Shown here in pieces: positions 9,064 to 18,274 of a stretch of 64,000 nucleotides of DNA. Location: positions 434,001 to 498,000 of the forward strand of contig CAWHBF010000025.1 of NCBI GenBank assembly GCA_963827515.1, read 5' to 3'. The DNA comes from JABFSA01 sp963827515. Its GTDB lineage: Bacteria; Acidobacteriota; Vicinamibacteria; Vicinamibacterales; UBA2999. The position numbers and the translations under genes were made by a program. The stretch's first letter is position 1, and each line of letters begins with the position of its first letter. The notes beneath the pieces are model-generated. The model did not search any database, had not been told where the DNA came from, and saw nothing but the letters and a program-made list of their open reading frames with translations.

Positions 9064-9390
9064 ATGCCGGCGTCACGGAACCGGATGTCTCGCTTCCTGA
9101 CCGACTCGCGCCCTCCGTGCGACCAGGAATTCCCGTATCTTTCTCTTCCCAATTACTCCAACTTCTATCGCGAAGAGTTCCAGAAGTGCCAGCGCTGTCT
9201 CGATGAGCAGCGCGAGTTCTATTCGGAACACACCATCTGCGAATTGGAGCGGGCGCTCACGCTCGTGATGACCCAGTTGGATCGCCTTTGCGCCCACGCA
9301 GACGGCGAAAGGGTTGTGAGCCGTCTCCTCGAGCAGTTTGGAACCGTGACTCAGCTGTCCGCCTGGTCTGACCCTCGACACGTTCACTGA
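9064..9390 (+). CDS. Small protein of unknown function with a CxxC pair
   Basis: A 108-aa soluble protein that I do not recognise. It has no signal peptide and no membrane segment. The middle carries four cysteines, including QKCQRCLDE (C-x2-C), amid aromatic residues (FPYLSLPNYSNFYREEF), then a charged helical C-terminal half (ICELERALTLVMTQLDRLC). A second in-frame ATG at 9085 is an alternative start. Codon use (G/C-ending) resembles that of its neighbours, and a strong promoter sits directly upstream. It lies between ftsX and glycerate kinase with a gap on both sides, so it may be its own transcription unit. Confidence 0.6.
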   Translation: MPASRNRMSRFLTDSRPPCDQEFPYLSLPNYSNFYREEFQKCQRCLDEQREFYSEHTICELERALTLVMTQLDRLCAHADGERVVSRLLEQFGTVTQLSAWSDPRHVH

Positions 9391-9425
9391 AATCCAATCC
9401 TGTTCTTCGCGACGACCTGACGGCC

Positions 9426-10700
9426 GTGGTGCGAGCGGCGCTCGCAGCCGCCGACGCTGGAAGGCTCGTGAGCCATGCGCTGACGACCCCAGAGATCCAC
9501 GGTACCCTCACGTCGGCGTCGGCGATCGACGTCGTCGCCGTCGGGAAGGCCGCGCGCGCGATGCTGATCGCAGCCTCGGGCGCCGCGGCGAATCTGCCGC
9601 TGCGGCACCTGCTTGGTGTGTCTCCTCAACCTGGCGTCGGACTACCGCCGGCGGCACAGTGGCACATCTCCGCTCACCCCGTTCCCGACCCTCGCAGCCT
9701 GGTCGCGGGACAGGCCGTGCTCGACATCGCATCTGCCGGACACGTCGACGATCTTTTCGTCCTGCTGCTGTCCGGCGGCGCCTCCGCGCTGATGGCCGTG
9801 CCGGCGGAGGGCATTTCATTGCAAGACAAGCGGCGCGCGTCGGCACGGCTTCTGAAGGAGGGCGCGGAGGTTCACGCGCTCAACACCGTGCGGAAGCACC
9901 TCTCGGCGATCAAGGGCGGGCAGCTGGCGGCGGTGGCTCGTGGGGCAGTTCTCGCACTGGCCGTGTCGGATGTGGTGGGCGATGACCCTTCCGCGATTGG
10001 CTCCGGACCGACGGTGGCGGACACGACCACATTCGGCGAGGCGCTCGGGATCCTTGACCAGCACGGCGGGCGAGACCAGTATCCAGCGGCTGTCGTGGCG
10101 CGCCTGATGAACGGTGCCGCCGGCGGCGTTGCGGAAACGCCCAAGCCCGGCGACTCGCGGCTTGCCCGCTCGACGTCGTTCGTCATCGGTGGATCACGAA
10201 CGGCCGTCGACGGCGCCCGCGCGGCTGCAGAACGTCGAGGCTACAACGTTCACGTGATCGATGCGCCACTCGTCGGCGAGGCCCGCCAGGCGGCGCAAGA
10301 GTTGCTCGAGACGACGTCGCGCGTGCTGCGTGGACGCGCTGGCCCGCAGTGCATTCTGGCGGCCGGTGAGACGACCGTACGCGTGTCAGGGTCTGGAAAG
10401 GGCGGTCGCAACCAGGAATGTGCACTCGCCATGGCGGAGGGAATTGGTCGTCTCGCTCCTGCGGTCGTCGCCGCCAGCATTGGTACCGACGGCGTGGACG
10501 GACCGACCGATGCCGCTGGCGGGATCGTCGACTCGACGACGCTGGCACGTGCGGAAACCCTGGGCATCGGCACTCCAATGAAGTATCTCGACGACAACAA
10601 CAGCTATGCGTTCTTCGAGGCGCTGGGCGATCTGATCCGCATCGGTCCCACTGATACGAACGTCGGCGACCTTCAGATCATTCTGGTCGACACACCCTGA
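9426..10700 (+). CDS. Glycerate 2-kinase (GckA/MOFRL family)
   Basis: Phosphorylates D-glycerate to 2-phosphoglycerate, feeding glycerate from glyoxylate or serine metabolism into glycolysis. The 424-aa protein has the DUF4147-type N-terminal domain (VVAVGKAARAM, VLLLSGGASALM, NTVRKHLSAIKGGQL). The C-terminal MOFRL domain contains CILAAGETTVRV, GGRNQECALAMA and GTDGVDGPTDAAGG. The start is uncertain: GTG at 9426 is used, but family members often begin a few residues earlier and a non-standard CTG lies in frame upstream. The name is firm at family level; bacterial members also act on hydroxypyruvate-derived glycerate. Confidence 0.88.
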   Translation: MVRAALAAADAGRLVSHALTTPEIHGTLTSASAIDVVAVGKAARAMLIAASGAAANLPLRHLLGVSPQPGVGLPPAAQWHISAHPVPDPRSLVAGQAVLDIASAGHVDDLFVLLLSGGASALMAVPAEGISLQDKRRASARLLKEGAEVHALNTVRKHLSAIKGGQLAAVARGAVLALAVSDVVGDDPSAIGSGPTVADTTTFGEALGILDQHGGRDQYPAAVVARLMNGAAGGVAETPKPGDSRLARSTSFVIGGSRTAVDGARAAAERRGYNVHVIDAPLVGEARQAAQELLETTSRVLRGRAGPQCILAAGETTVRVSGSGKGGRNQECALAMAEGIGRLAPAVVAASIGTDGVDGPTDAAGGIVDSTTLARAETLGIGTPMKYLDDNNSYAFFEALGDLIRIGPTDTNVGDLQIILVDTP

Positions 10701-10788
10701 CGCACCCACCGGCCACCCTTGACCGGGTTCGACGGTCGCCGCGGAGGCGCCATTCGTCGAACTTCGTTTTCGCTTACGATCACGCCTG

Positions 10789-13068
10789 ATGTACTCGCGC
10801 GACGACGTGTTACGTCTCCTCACAGAACAGGTTCACCATCCAGCGACGGCGCGGGAACTGGCGCAGTTGCTGCGCGTTCCGCGAGAGGAGCGGGCCGGCT
10901 TCAAGCGTCAGCTCAAGACGCTGGTGGCTGATGGCATGTTGCTTCAGATTCGGGGCAACCGTTTCGGTCTCGCCGAGAAGATGGACCTCATCTCTGGGCG
11001 GCTACAGACAAACGCCGGAGGATTCGGGTTCGTCGTGCCTGACCACGCCGAGACCGGCAGCCCGCTGCAGGGCCGCCGCGATATCTACGTAGCGGCCGGC
11101 AATCTGATGGAGGCGATGCATGGTGACCGTGTCATCGTCCGCATCGAGCGGCAGTCCGAGCGAGGACCCGAAGGGCGGATCATACGGATCCTCGAGCGCA
11201 GCCAGACGAGCGTGGTGGGGCGATTCGAGCTGGACCCGTCGAAACTGGGATACGTCGTGCCCTTCGATCGCCGCGTCCTCACGGACATCCACGTGCCGAC
11301 GGGGCAGTCGGGTGCCGCCGAGCCTGGCGAGATGGTCATCGTCGAGATCACACGATGGCCGACCCCGACGCGCGGGCCGGTTGGCCACGTGGTCGAAGTG
11401 TTGGGTCGGATCGAAGAGCCCGGCGTCGACACCCAGATCATCATTCGCAAGCATCACATTCCAGACGTGCACTCCGAGGCCGCGGTGGTCGAGGCACGAC
11501 GCATCGGCTCGGTCGTCAAGGACAAGGACATCAGCGGCCGTACCGATTTTCGACTCGTGACCACAGTCACCATCGACGGCGAGCACGCCCGAGACTTCGA
11601 CGACGCCATCACCATCGATCGACTGGTGAACGGGCATTACTGGCTCGGGGTCCATATCGCGGACGTCTCCCACTACGTGCAGGAGGGGAGCGCACTCGAC
11701 GAAGAGGCGTACGAACGCGCGACGTCGGTCTACTTTCCCGAGCGGGCCGTCCACATGTTCCCCGCGGAACTGGCCACTGGCCTCTGCAGTCTGAATCCGC
11801 GCGTCGATCGGCTCGTGCAGTCGTGTCTGATGGAAGTCGATCGCCGGGGCAACGTCGTGCGCTACGAGATGCACGACGGGGTCATCAATAGCGACGCGCG
11901 GATGACTTACACGCAAGTAAACGCGATTCTTACCGATCGAGACCCCGAGACCATGTCACGGTACGCCGGGCTCGTGCCCATGTTCGAGCTGATGCACGAG
12001 CTGTTCGAGGTGCTCAACAGCCGTCGCCGGCGGCGGGGAGCGATTGATTTCGATCTGCCGGAGACGCACATCGTCCTCACCGAGCTCGGACAGATCGAGG
12101 CGATCCTTCCGTCCGAGCGCAACGTCGCCCATCGCCTGATCGAAGAGTTCATGCTGCTGGCCAACGAAACCGTCGCGTCGCACCTGGCGACGAACGCTGT
12201 GCCCGCGCTCCACCGCGTCCACGAGGCGCCGGACCTCAAGAAGGTGGCGGACTTCGAGGAGTTCATCACGACGCTTGGCTACAGCCTGGCGGCTCAGGGG
12301 CACGCGCTCCGTCCGAAGCACTTTCAGAAGCTCATCGATCGCATGCGCGGCACGCCGGAGGAACGCCCGATCGCCGCGCTGATGCTTCGGACGATGCAGA
12401 AGGCCCGTTATGACGCCGCGTCACTAGGTCACTTCGGACTGGCCGCCGAGCACTACACACATTTCACCTCGCCGATTCGGCGGTACCCGGACCTCGTGGT
12501 GCATCGGATGCTTCGGGCTTCGCGCCACGGGGAGATGTCGGAGGCTCGTCGCGAAGAGCTCATCGAGGATCTTCCCGAAGTCGCGCGCCACACATCGGAG
12601 ATGGAGCGACGCGCGGACGAAGCCGAGCGGGAACTCCTGCAGTGGAAGAAGGTTCGATTCATGGCCGACAAGGTCGGCGATGAGTACCACGGCTACGTCA
12701 CCGGCGTCGCGTCCTTTGGCCTGTTCGTCGAGCTGATCGAGCACTACGTCGAAGGGCTGGTGCACATTTCGAGCATGGCCGACGACTACTACCGCTTCGT
12801 CGAGCAGATGCATACGCTCCGCGGGGAACATACGAAGCGCGTGTACAGGCTCGGTGATCGTGTGGAGGTACAGGTCGTGCGCGTCGATATGGAGCGACGC
12901 CAAGTCGATCTTGGCCTCGTCGAGATTCTAGAGGCGGTGCGGCGAGATACGCGCGCGCGAGGTCCGATCAAGAGTCAGGTGAAGCCCAAGCAGGAGCGAC
13001 GGGCGCAGCGACCCGGCCGCCGGGAACGGGGCGCGCGAAAGAAAGGAAAGTCTCCCCGACGGCGCTAA
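10789..13068 (+). CDS. rnr: Ribonuclease R (RNB family 3'-5' exoribonuclease)
   Basis: Processive 3'-5' exoribonuclease that degrades structured RNA, including mRNA and defective rRNA/tRNA. The 759-aa protein shows an N-terminal winged helix (residues about 1-65) and OB/cold-shock domains. The RNB catalytic domain has HARDFDDAITID (metal-binding aspartates) and YTHFTSPIRRYPDLVVHR. An S1 domain (GYVTGVASFGLFVELIEHYVE is its start) and a basic Lys/Arg-rich tail follow. A TACGAT -10-like box ends only eight bases before the ATG, so the transcript could have almost no leader. The 3' end overlaps the convergent tatA stop by a few bases. Confidence 0.95.
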   Translation: MYSRDDVLRLLTEQVHHPATARELAQLLRVPREERAGFKRQLKTLVADGMLLQIRGNRFGLAEKMDLISGRLQTNAGGFGFVVPDHAETGSPLQGRRDIYVAAGNLMEAMHGDRVIVRIERQSERGPEGRIIRILERSQTSVVGRFELDPSKLGYVVPFDRRVLTDIHVPTGQSGAAEPGEMVIVEITRWPTPTRGPVGHVVEVLGRIEEPGVDTQIIIRKHHIPDVHSEAAVVEARRIGSVVKDKDISGRTDFRLVTTVTIDGEHARDFDDAITIDRLVNGHYWLGVHIADVSHYVQEGSALDEEAYERATSVYFPERAVHMFPAELATGLCSLNPRVDRLVQSCLMEVDRRGNVVRYEMHDGVINSDARMTYTQVNAILTDRDPETMSRYAGLVPMFELMHELFEVLNSRRRRRGAIDFDLPETHIVLTELGQIEAILPSERNVAHRLIEEFMLLANETVASHLATNAVPALHRVHEAPDLKKVADFEEFITTLGYSLAAQGHALRPKHFQKLIDRMRGTPEERPIAALMLRTMQKARYDAASLGHFGLAAEHYTHFTSPIRRYPDLVVHRMLRASRHGEMSEARREELIEDLPEVARHTSEMERRADEAERELLQWKKVRFMADKVGDEYHGYVTGVASFGLFVELIEHYVEGLVHISSMADDYYRFVEQMHTLRGEHTKRVYRLGDRVEVQVVRVDMERRQVDLGLVEILEAVRRDTRARGPIKSQVKPKQERRAQRPGRRERGARKKGKSPRRR

Positions 13069-13226
13069 AGCGGTCCGTTAGACTTCTCGGGCCCCTCTTT
13101 GGTCGCGTCCTTGAAGTTCTTGATGCCCTTCCCGATTCCCCGGCCGATTTCCGGCAAGCGACTTGCACCGAAAATCAGAATGATGATCGCGAGGATGATC
13201 AAGAGTTCCGGGATGCCGATGCCCAT
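13065..13226 (-). CDS. tatA: Sec-independent translocase protein TatA/TatE
   Basis: A 53-aa twin-arginine translocase pore subunit. Reading the minus strand from ATG 13226 gives an N-terminal membrane segment (IPELLIILAIIILIFGASR), the hinge residues LPEIGRGIG, and an amphipathic helix (KGIKNFKDATKEG). This is exactly the TatA/E/B plan. At 53 aa it is short but within the TatA/TatE range. The gene is tail to tail with rnr: their stop codons overlap at 13065-13068. TatC is not nearby. Confidence 0.88.
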   Translation of the reverse strand: MGIGIPELLIILAIIILIFGASRLPEIGRGIGKGIKNFKDATKEGPEKSNGPL

Positions 13227-13284
13227 ATCTCACCTTGACGCTTACAGGTTACAGCCGACGAGTGTCGAGCCAGCAGATTGTACC

Positions 13285-14241
13285 ATGCGGCGCCGGGCCG
13301 GATGCTTCGTGGGGGCGTTGGCATGTGCCGTCGCCGTCGTGGGGCTGTCCGCTCGTCAGGACACGCCCGTAGCCAAATTTTCGTCCCAGGTGCAGCTCGT
13401 CGAGGTGTATGCGACCGTCATCGACGCCGCGGGCGCTCCGGTAACAGGTCTGCGTCGCGAGGATTTCGAGGTGTACGAGGACGGTCGGCGCCAGGAGGTC
13501 TCGGCGTTTGCCGCCGGCGAATTCCCTCTCACCCTGCTTCTCGGTGTCGATCGCAGCTGGAGTATGGCTGGCGAGCGGCTGCGTCTGGCAAAGCGGGCTT
13601 CGCAGGCCTTTCTCCGTTCGCTCAGGCCGGAGGATCGGACCATGGTGATGGCCATCAGCAGCGCCGCCGAGATCGTGGCGCCGCTCACCATGGACCGCGC
13701 CGCCCAAGTGCGAGAGATCGAGCGGCTCGATCCATGGAGTACGACGGCGCTGCACGATGGGATTATCACGGCGCTCGATCGCCTCGAGGGTGAGCCCGGC
13801 CGGCAGGCCGTTGTCGTGTTCTCGGACGGTGCCGATCGGTACAGTCGCGCCACTGCAGTCCAAGTCATCGATCGCGCTCGCCGAGGCAATGCGCTGATTT
13901 ACCCGATAGCCCTCGGGCGGGATAGACCTCCGCTGCTTGCGGAACTCGCCGTCACTTCTGGGGGGCGTTCTTTCCTGCTCAGGGACGTCAAGGATCTCGA
14001 CAAGACGCTCGCCGATGTGGCGCGAGAGCTCAGATATCAATACCTTCTCGGATACACGCCCTCGTCCTCGAACGCTACCCAGGCGTCCGAATGGCGCTCG
14101 ATTCGTGTCACGACTCGGGAACCGGGCTTACGCGTGCGGGCACGTGACGGATACGTGAGCGACTGCAGAGCGCTTTGCGATTCCGGCGCTTTAGTCGCGG
14201 ACCAGTGTCGCGCCTCTACGGCGAAACCAAACCGCCTCTAG
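13285..14241 (+). CDS. Exported VWA-domain protein (acidobacterial VWFA-related type)
   Basis: A 318-aa secreted or periplasmic protein. Its N-terminal signal segment (AGCFVGALACAVAVVGLSA) is followed by a beta-sandwich-like domain (VEVYATVIDAAGAPVTGLRR). A von Willebrand A domain with the MIDAS motif DRSWS (GVDRSWSMAG, about residue 92) and VVVFSDGADR comes next. This pattern matches the VWFA-related proteins that are expanded in Acidobacteria; their substrate is unknown. The ATG at 13285 begins the signal peptide; an upstream in-frame start would cross the divergent tatA promoter region. It stands alone between tatA and the stress-domain gene. Confidence 0.75.
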   Translation: MRRRAGCFVGALACAVAVVGLSARQDTPVAKFSSQVQLVEVYATVIDAAGAPVTGLRREDFEVYEDGRRQEVSAFAAGEFPLTLLLGVDRSWSMAGERLRLAKRASQAFLRSLRPEDRTMVMAISSAAEIVAPLTMDRAAQVREIERLDPWSTTALHDGIITALDRLEGEPGRQAVVVFSDGADRYSRATAVQVIDRARRGNALIYPIALGRDRPPLLAELAVTSGGRSFLLRDVKDLDKTLADVARELRYQYLLGYTPSSSNATQASEWRSIRVTTREPGLRVRARDGYVSDCRALCDSGALVADQCRASTAKPNRL

Positions 14242-14264
14242 GTGATCTGAACTAGAGTTACTCC

Positions 14265-14777
14265 ATGTCACACCCCGTGGTCCTGGCACTGTTCGAGGAG
14301 TCGTCCGCAGCCACAGCTGCTGCCCGGAGTCTTCGTTCGCTCGGCGTGGCGCGCGAGCGCGTGTCGGTCGTGGCGAGGTCTCGGGACGAAGAGGGTGTCC
14401 TCGCCGAGGCCGCCGGTGCGTCACCCGGCTCGGAGATCGAAGAGTCCTTGCGGGCGTCTCAGCTTGGCGAACTGGGGGCGCACATGCTGGCCGCCGTTGC
14501 GCTGGTGATGCCGGGCGTCGGCCCCATCGTGGCGGACGGTCCCCTCACGGCGGGTATGGCCGAGGCTGCGGGGCACCTCGCGGGCGACATCAGCCAGGCG
14601 CTTGAACGTGCCGGGATGTCTCAGTCGGACGCGCAACTGTGGGAAGCGAAGATCCGCGCCGGCGCCTTCCTTGTGGGCGCCCACGTGGAGGCGCCCCAGG
14701 TGCCCGGCGCGCGGGAGGTCCTGACGCGGGCCGGCGCCGCCCACGTCGTGGTGGGCTCCTGGCCGGAACCGGAATAG
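14265..14777 (+). CDS. General stress protein-like (YflT/GSP17M-type) domain protein
   Basis: A 170-aa protein with an N-terminal ferredoxin-like segment (VVLALFEESSAATAAARSLRSL) and a central Gly/Ala-rich hydrophobic stretch (ALVMPGVGPIVADGPLTAG). A second half again ends in a compact beta strand (GAAHVVVGSW). This layout resembles proteins annotated as general stress protein 17M or YflT domain. The biochemical role of that family is not established. The gap after it holds a possible hairpin (GAGCCCGT at 14794 pairing with ACGGGCTC at 14821). The assignment is by pattern and moderately sure. Confidence 0.6.
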   Translation: MSHPVVLALFEESSAATAAARSLRSLGVARERVSVVARSRDEEGVLAEAAGASPGSEIEESLRASQLGELGAHMLAAVALVMPGVGPIVADGPLTAGMAEAAGHLAGDISQALERAGMSQSDAQLWEAKIRAGAFLVGAHVEAPQVPGAREVLTRAGAAHVVVGSWPEPE

Positions 14778-14891
14778 CGTGAACTTTAGCCGTGAGCCCG
14801 TTTTGCCGTTGCGGCCGCTGACGGGCTCTGGGAGAATGAAGTTGCAGTTTTCCACTGAGGCTCGGTAGCCGCGTAGTTGCTGCCAACGTCC

Positions 14892-15779
14892 ATGCCGACG
14901 GATCAGAAGCGCACGTCGCCTGAGCAGCCGTCCACGTCAGAACACCTGACGGTGCGACCAGAGGATGGTCGTGCGCCAGAGTTGCGCTTCATGTTCGAGG
15001 GCACCCCTCACAAGCGCCTTGGGGGGGCGCTCGGTGCCTCTCTGATTGGCCACGGGGCCCTCTTCGTACTGTGGCTGCTGTTCGTGTGGCTTGTCCCGGA
15101 TCCCATCCGCGAAGCGATTCTCCCCGATGCGCTCCCTCGCCAGATCGTCTGGCTGGCGGAACCGGGGCCCGGCGGCGGGGGCGGCGGGGGCAACGAACGC
15201 CCCGAGCCTCCGAAACCTGCTGAGGTCGCGAGCCCGAAGAAGGAAGAGATCAGCGTCCCGGCTCTAAAGCCGGAACCGACGCCGGAACCGACGCCCGTGG
15301 AGGCGCCGCTCGAGTCGCTCAACATCCCCGCGCTGGCGATGGCGGCGGCGACGGAGACGAACATCGGTGTCCTTGACTCAGGCGACGCATCGTCGCAGTC
15401 CACGGGTTCGGGCCGTGGAACTGGCGCCGGATCCGGTGAGGGCTCTGGGCTCGGACAGGGCAGCGGCGGCGGGACTGGTGGCGGGGTGTACCGACCTGGC
15501 AGCGGCGTGATCAATCCTCGGATTCTTCGCGAAATCAAGCCGCAGTACACCGCAGACGCGATGCGTGCCAAGGTGCAAGGCACCGTCCTGCTCGAGTGCG
15601 TCGTTAACGCCGATGGATCGGTTGGACGCGTTGACGTCGTGCGCTCTCTTGACCCGACGTTCGGTCTCGATCAGGAGGCGGTCAAGGCCGCCAAGCAGTG
15701 GCGGTTCCAGCCAGGGACCAGATTCGGCGAGCCCGTCGCGGTCTTGGTCACGATCGAGCTCACCTTCACTCTGCGCTAG
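14892..15779 (+). CDS. TonB-family energy transducer
   Basis: A 295-aa inner-membrane protein that couples the proton motive force to outer-membrane receptors. It has a short cytoplasmic N-terminus and one membrane anchor (LIGHGALFVLWLLFVWLVP, about residues 51-69). A Pro/Glu-rich then Gly/Ser-rich periplasmic linker and a C-terminal TonB domain (VQGTVLLECVVNADGSVG, QWRFQPGTRFGEPV) follow. An in-frame TTG at 14877 would add five residues; the ATG at 14892 is preferred. ExbB/ExbD and receptors are not in the window, so its specific partner is unknown. Confidence 0.85.
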   Translation: MPTDQKRTSPEQPSTSEHLTVRPEDGRAPELRFMFEGTPHKRLGGALGASLIGHGALFVLWLLFVWLVPDPIREAILPDALPRQIVWLAEPGPGGGGGGGNERPEPPKPAEVASPKKEEISVPALKPEPTPEPTPVEAPLESLNIPALAMAAATETNIGVLDSGDASSQSTGSGRGTGAGSGEGSGLGQGSGGGTGGGVYRPGSGVINPRILREIKPQYTADAMRAKVQGTVLLECVVNADGSVGRVDVVRSLDPTFGLDQEAVKAAKQWRFQPGTRFGEPVAVLVTIELTFTLR

Positions 15780-15796
15780 AGCGGTTTGCGTTTCGC

Positions 15797-15855
15797 CGTA
15801 GAGCGCACGCTTCAGCGTGCGCGTGTCCGCGGAGGCTAACAGCCTCCGCTCTACG
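15797..15855. repeat. Compound palindromic (REP-like) element, copy 1
   Basis: Two adjacent hairpins occur here. One has GCGCACGC and GCGTGCGC around a TTCA loop (15803-15822). The other has GCGGAGGCT and AGCCTCCGC around AAC (15829-15849). The ends CGTAGAGCG (15797) and CGCTCTACG (15847) are themselves complementary, so the whole could form a cloverleaf-like fold. Related single palindromes occur at 48411 and 59999. It lies between the tonB end and the groEL terminator. Confidence 0.7.
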
Positions 15856-15868
15856 CGAATTCGCCGTA

Positions 15869-15900
15869 CAAGAAAATGGGCCGGCGGTGAAGCCGGCCCA
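15869..15900 (-). terminator. Rho-independent terminator of groESL
   Basis: On the minus strand, 15900-15877 forms a perfect 9-bp GC-rich stem (TGGGCCGGC with GCCGGCCCA) closed by a six-base loop. It is followed by a TTTTCTTG tract at 15876-15869. It sits about 40 bases past the groEL stop. The stretch between the stop and this hairpin (15906-15941) is a degenerate ACTT/GTACTT repeat. Confidence 0.75.
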
Positions 15901-15941
15901 CTCTCAACTTACTTTGTACTTCAGCCTTCGTACTTCTAACT

Positions 15942-17570
<1,629 letters not shown>

Positions 17571-17573
17571 GGT

Positions 17574-17873
17574 TTACTTTCCCTTCGAATCGAGGACCGC
17601 CAGGACTTCGTCCTCGCGCATGATGAGGTATTCCTCACCGTCAATCTTGATCTCCTGTCCGGAATACTTCCCGAACAAGATCGTGTCGCCGTCCTTCACG
17701 TCGAGCGGCTGACGGTTGCCGTCCTCCTTGACCTTGCCGGCGCCCACGGCGAAGACCTTCCCCTGCTGCGGCTTTTCCTTGGCGGTGTCGGGAATGATGA
17801 TCCCGCCGATCTTCTGTTCGCCCTCGTCGATGCGTTGAACGATGATGCGGTCGTGTAGTGGTCTGACTTTCAT
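17574..17873 (-). CDS. groES: 10 kDa co-chaperonin GroES
   Basis: Lid of the GroEL folding chamber. The 99-aa protein shows MKVRPLHDRIIVQRID at the N-terminus, the mobile loop (KIGGIIIPDTAKEKPQQG), and DGDTILFGKYSGQEIKIDG, all standard for the family. It is the first gene of a two-gene operon with groEL. About 150 bases upstream of its ATG are a sigma-70-like promoter and a CIRCE-like inverted repeat, implying HrcA control; hrcA itself is not in the window. Confidence 0.97.
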   Translation of the reverse strand: MKVRPLHDRIIVQRIDEGEQKIGGIIIPDTAKEKPQQGKVFAVGAGKVKEDGNRQPLDVKDGDTILFGKYSGQEIKIDGEEYLIMREDEVLAVLDSKGK

Positions 17874-17997
17874 GTGCGTTCGACTCCAGACTGTGTCTGT
17901 AGGGTGCGAGGCGGTGCCCCGCGGATGGAAACCCGGATCGCCGGGTGTTCGACCCGGCGCTGTTTACTTAGGATCCACGGGCGATTGCCGGTGGTGG

Positions 17998-18024
17998 CTG
18001 GCACTCTCCCGCGTCAACTGCCAA
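17998..18024 (-). promoter_or_regulatory. Degenerate CIRCE operator (HrcA site) of groESL
   Basis: On the minus strand TTGGCAGTT, a 9-base spacer and GAGTGCCAG match the CIRCE plan (TTAGCACTC-N9-GAGTGCTAA). Spacing is exact, with 6 of 9 consensus bases in the first arm and 7 of 9 in the second. The element starts at the last base of the -10 box, so bound HrcA would block RNA polymerase. Confidence 0.65.
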
Positions 18025-18053
18025 TTGTAGTGGTGTGTTGAATCGAGTGTCAA
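18024..18053 (-). promoter_or_regulatory. Sigma-70-type promoter of groESL
   Basis: On the minus strand TTGACA (18053-18048) is followed after 18 bases by TACAAT (18029-18024). It lies just after the Fis-type regulator gene and gives a leader of roughly 145 bases before groES, covering the CIRCE-like repeat. Confidence 0.7.
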
Positions 18054-18058
18054 GAAGG

Positions 18059-18274
18059 TCAGGCGGTCCGGCGCAGGCGGTACTCCGTGATCTTGCGGCT
18101 CAGCGTGTTGCGGTGCATCCCGAGGAGGTCCGCCGCCTTGCCGAGATTGCCATCGGCGTCTTCCAGGACGTGCGCGATAAACCGCTTTTCGAACTCCCGG
18201 TGCGCGTCCTCGTAGCGGACGCCCCTGGTCACCATGTCGTCGACAAGTCGCTCGAGTTGTTCGCGCAGCGGCAT
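18059..18274 (-). CDS. Fis-type helix-turn-helix DNA-binding protein
   Basis: A 71-aa protein whose C-terminal half is a Fis/HTH_8 domain (EDADGNLGKAADLLGMHRNTLSRKI in outline, residues about 38-62), as at the end of NtrC-type regulators. The short N-terminal helix (LREQLERLVDDMVTRG) is probably for dimerisation. Its ATG shares one base with the purC stop (TAATG), so translation is probably coupled to purC. The product is likely a nucleoid-associated or local regulator; its targets are unknown. Confidence 0.8.
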   Translation of the reverse strand: MPLREQLERLVDDMVTRGVRYEDAHREFEKRFIAHVLEDADGNLGKAADLLGMHRNTLSRKITEYRLRRTA

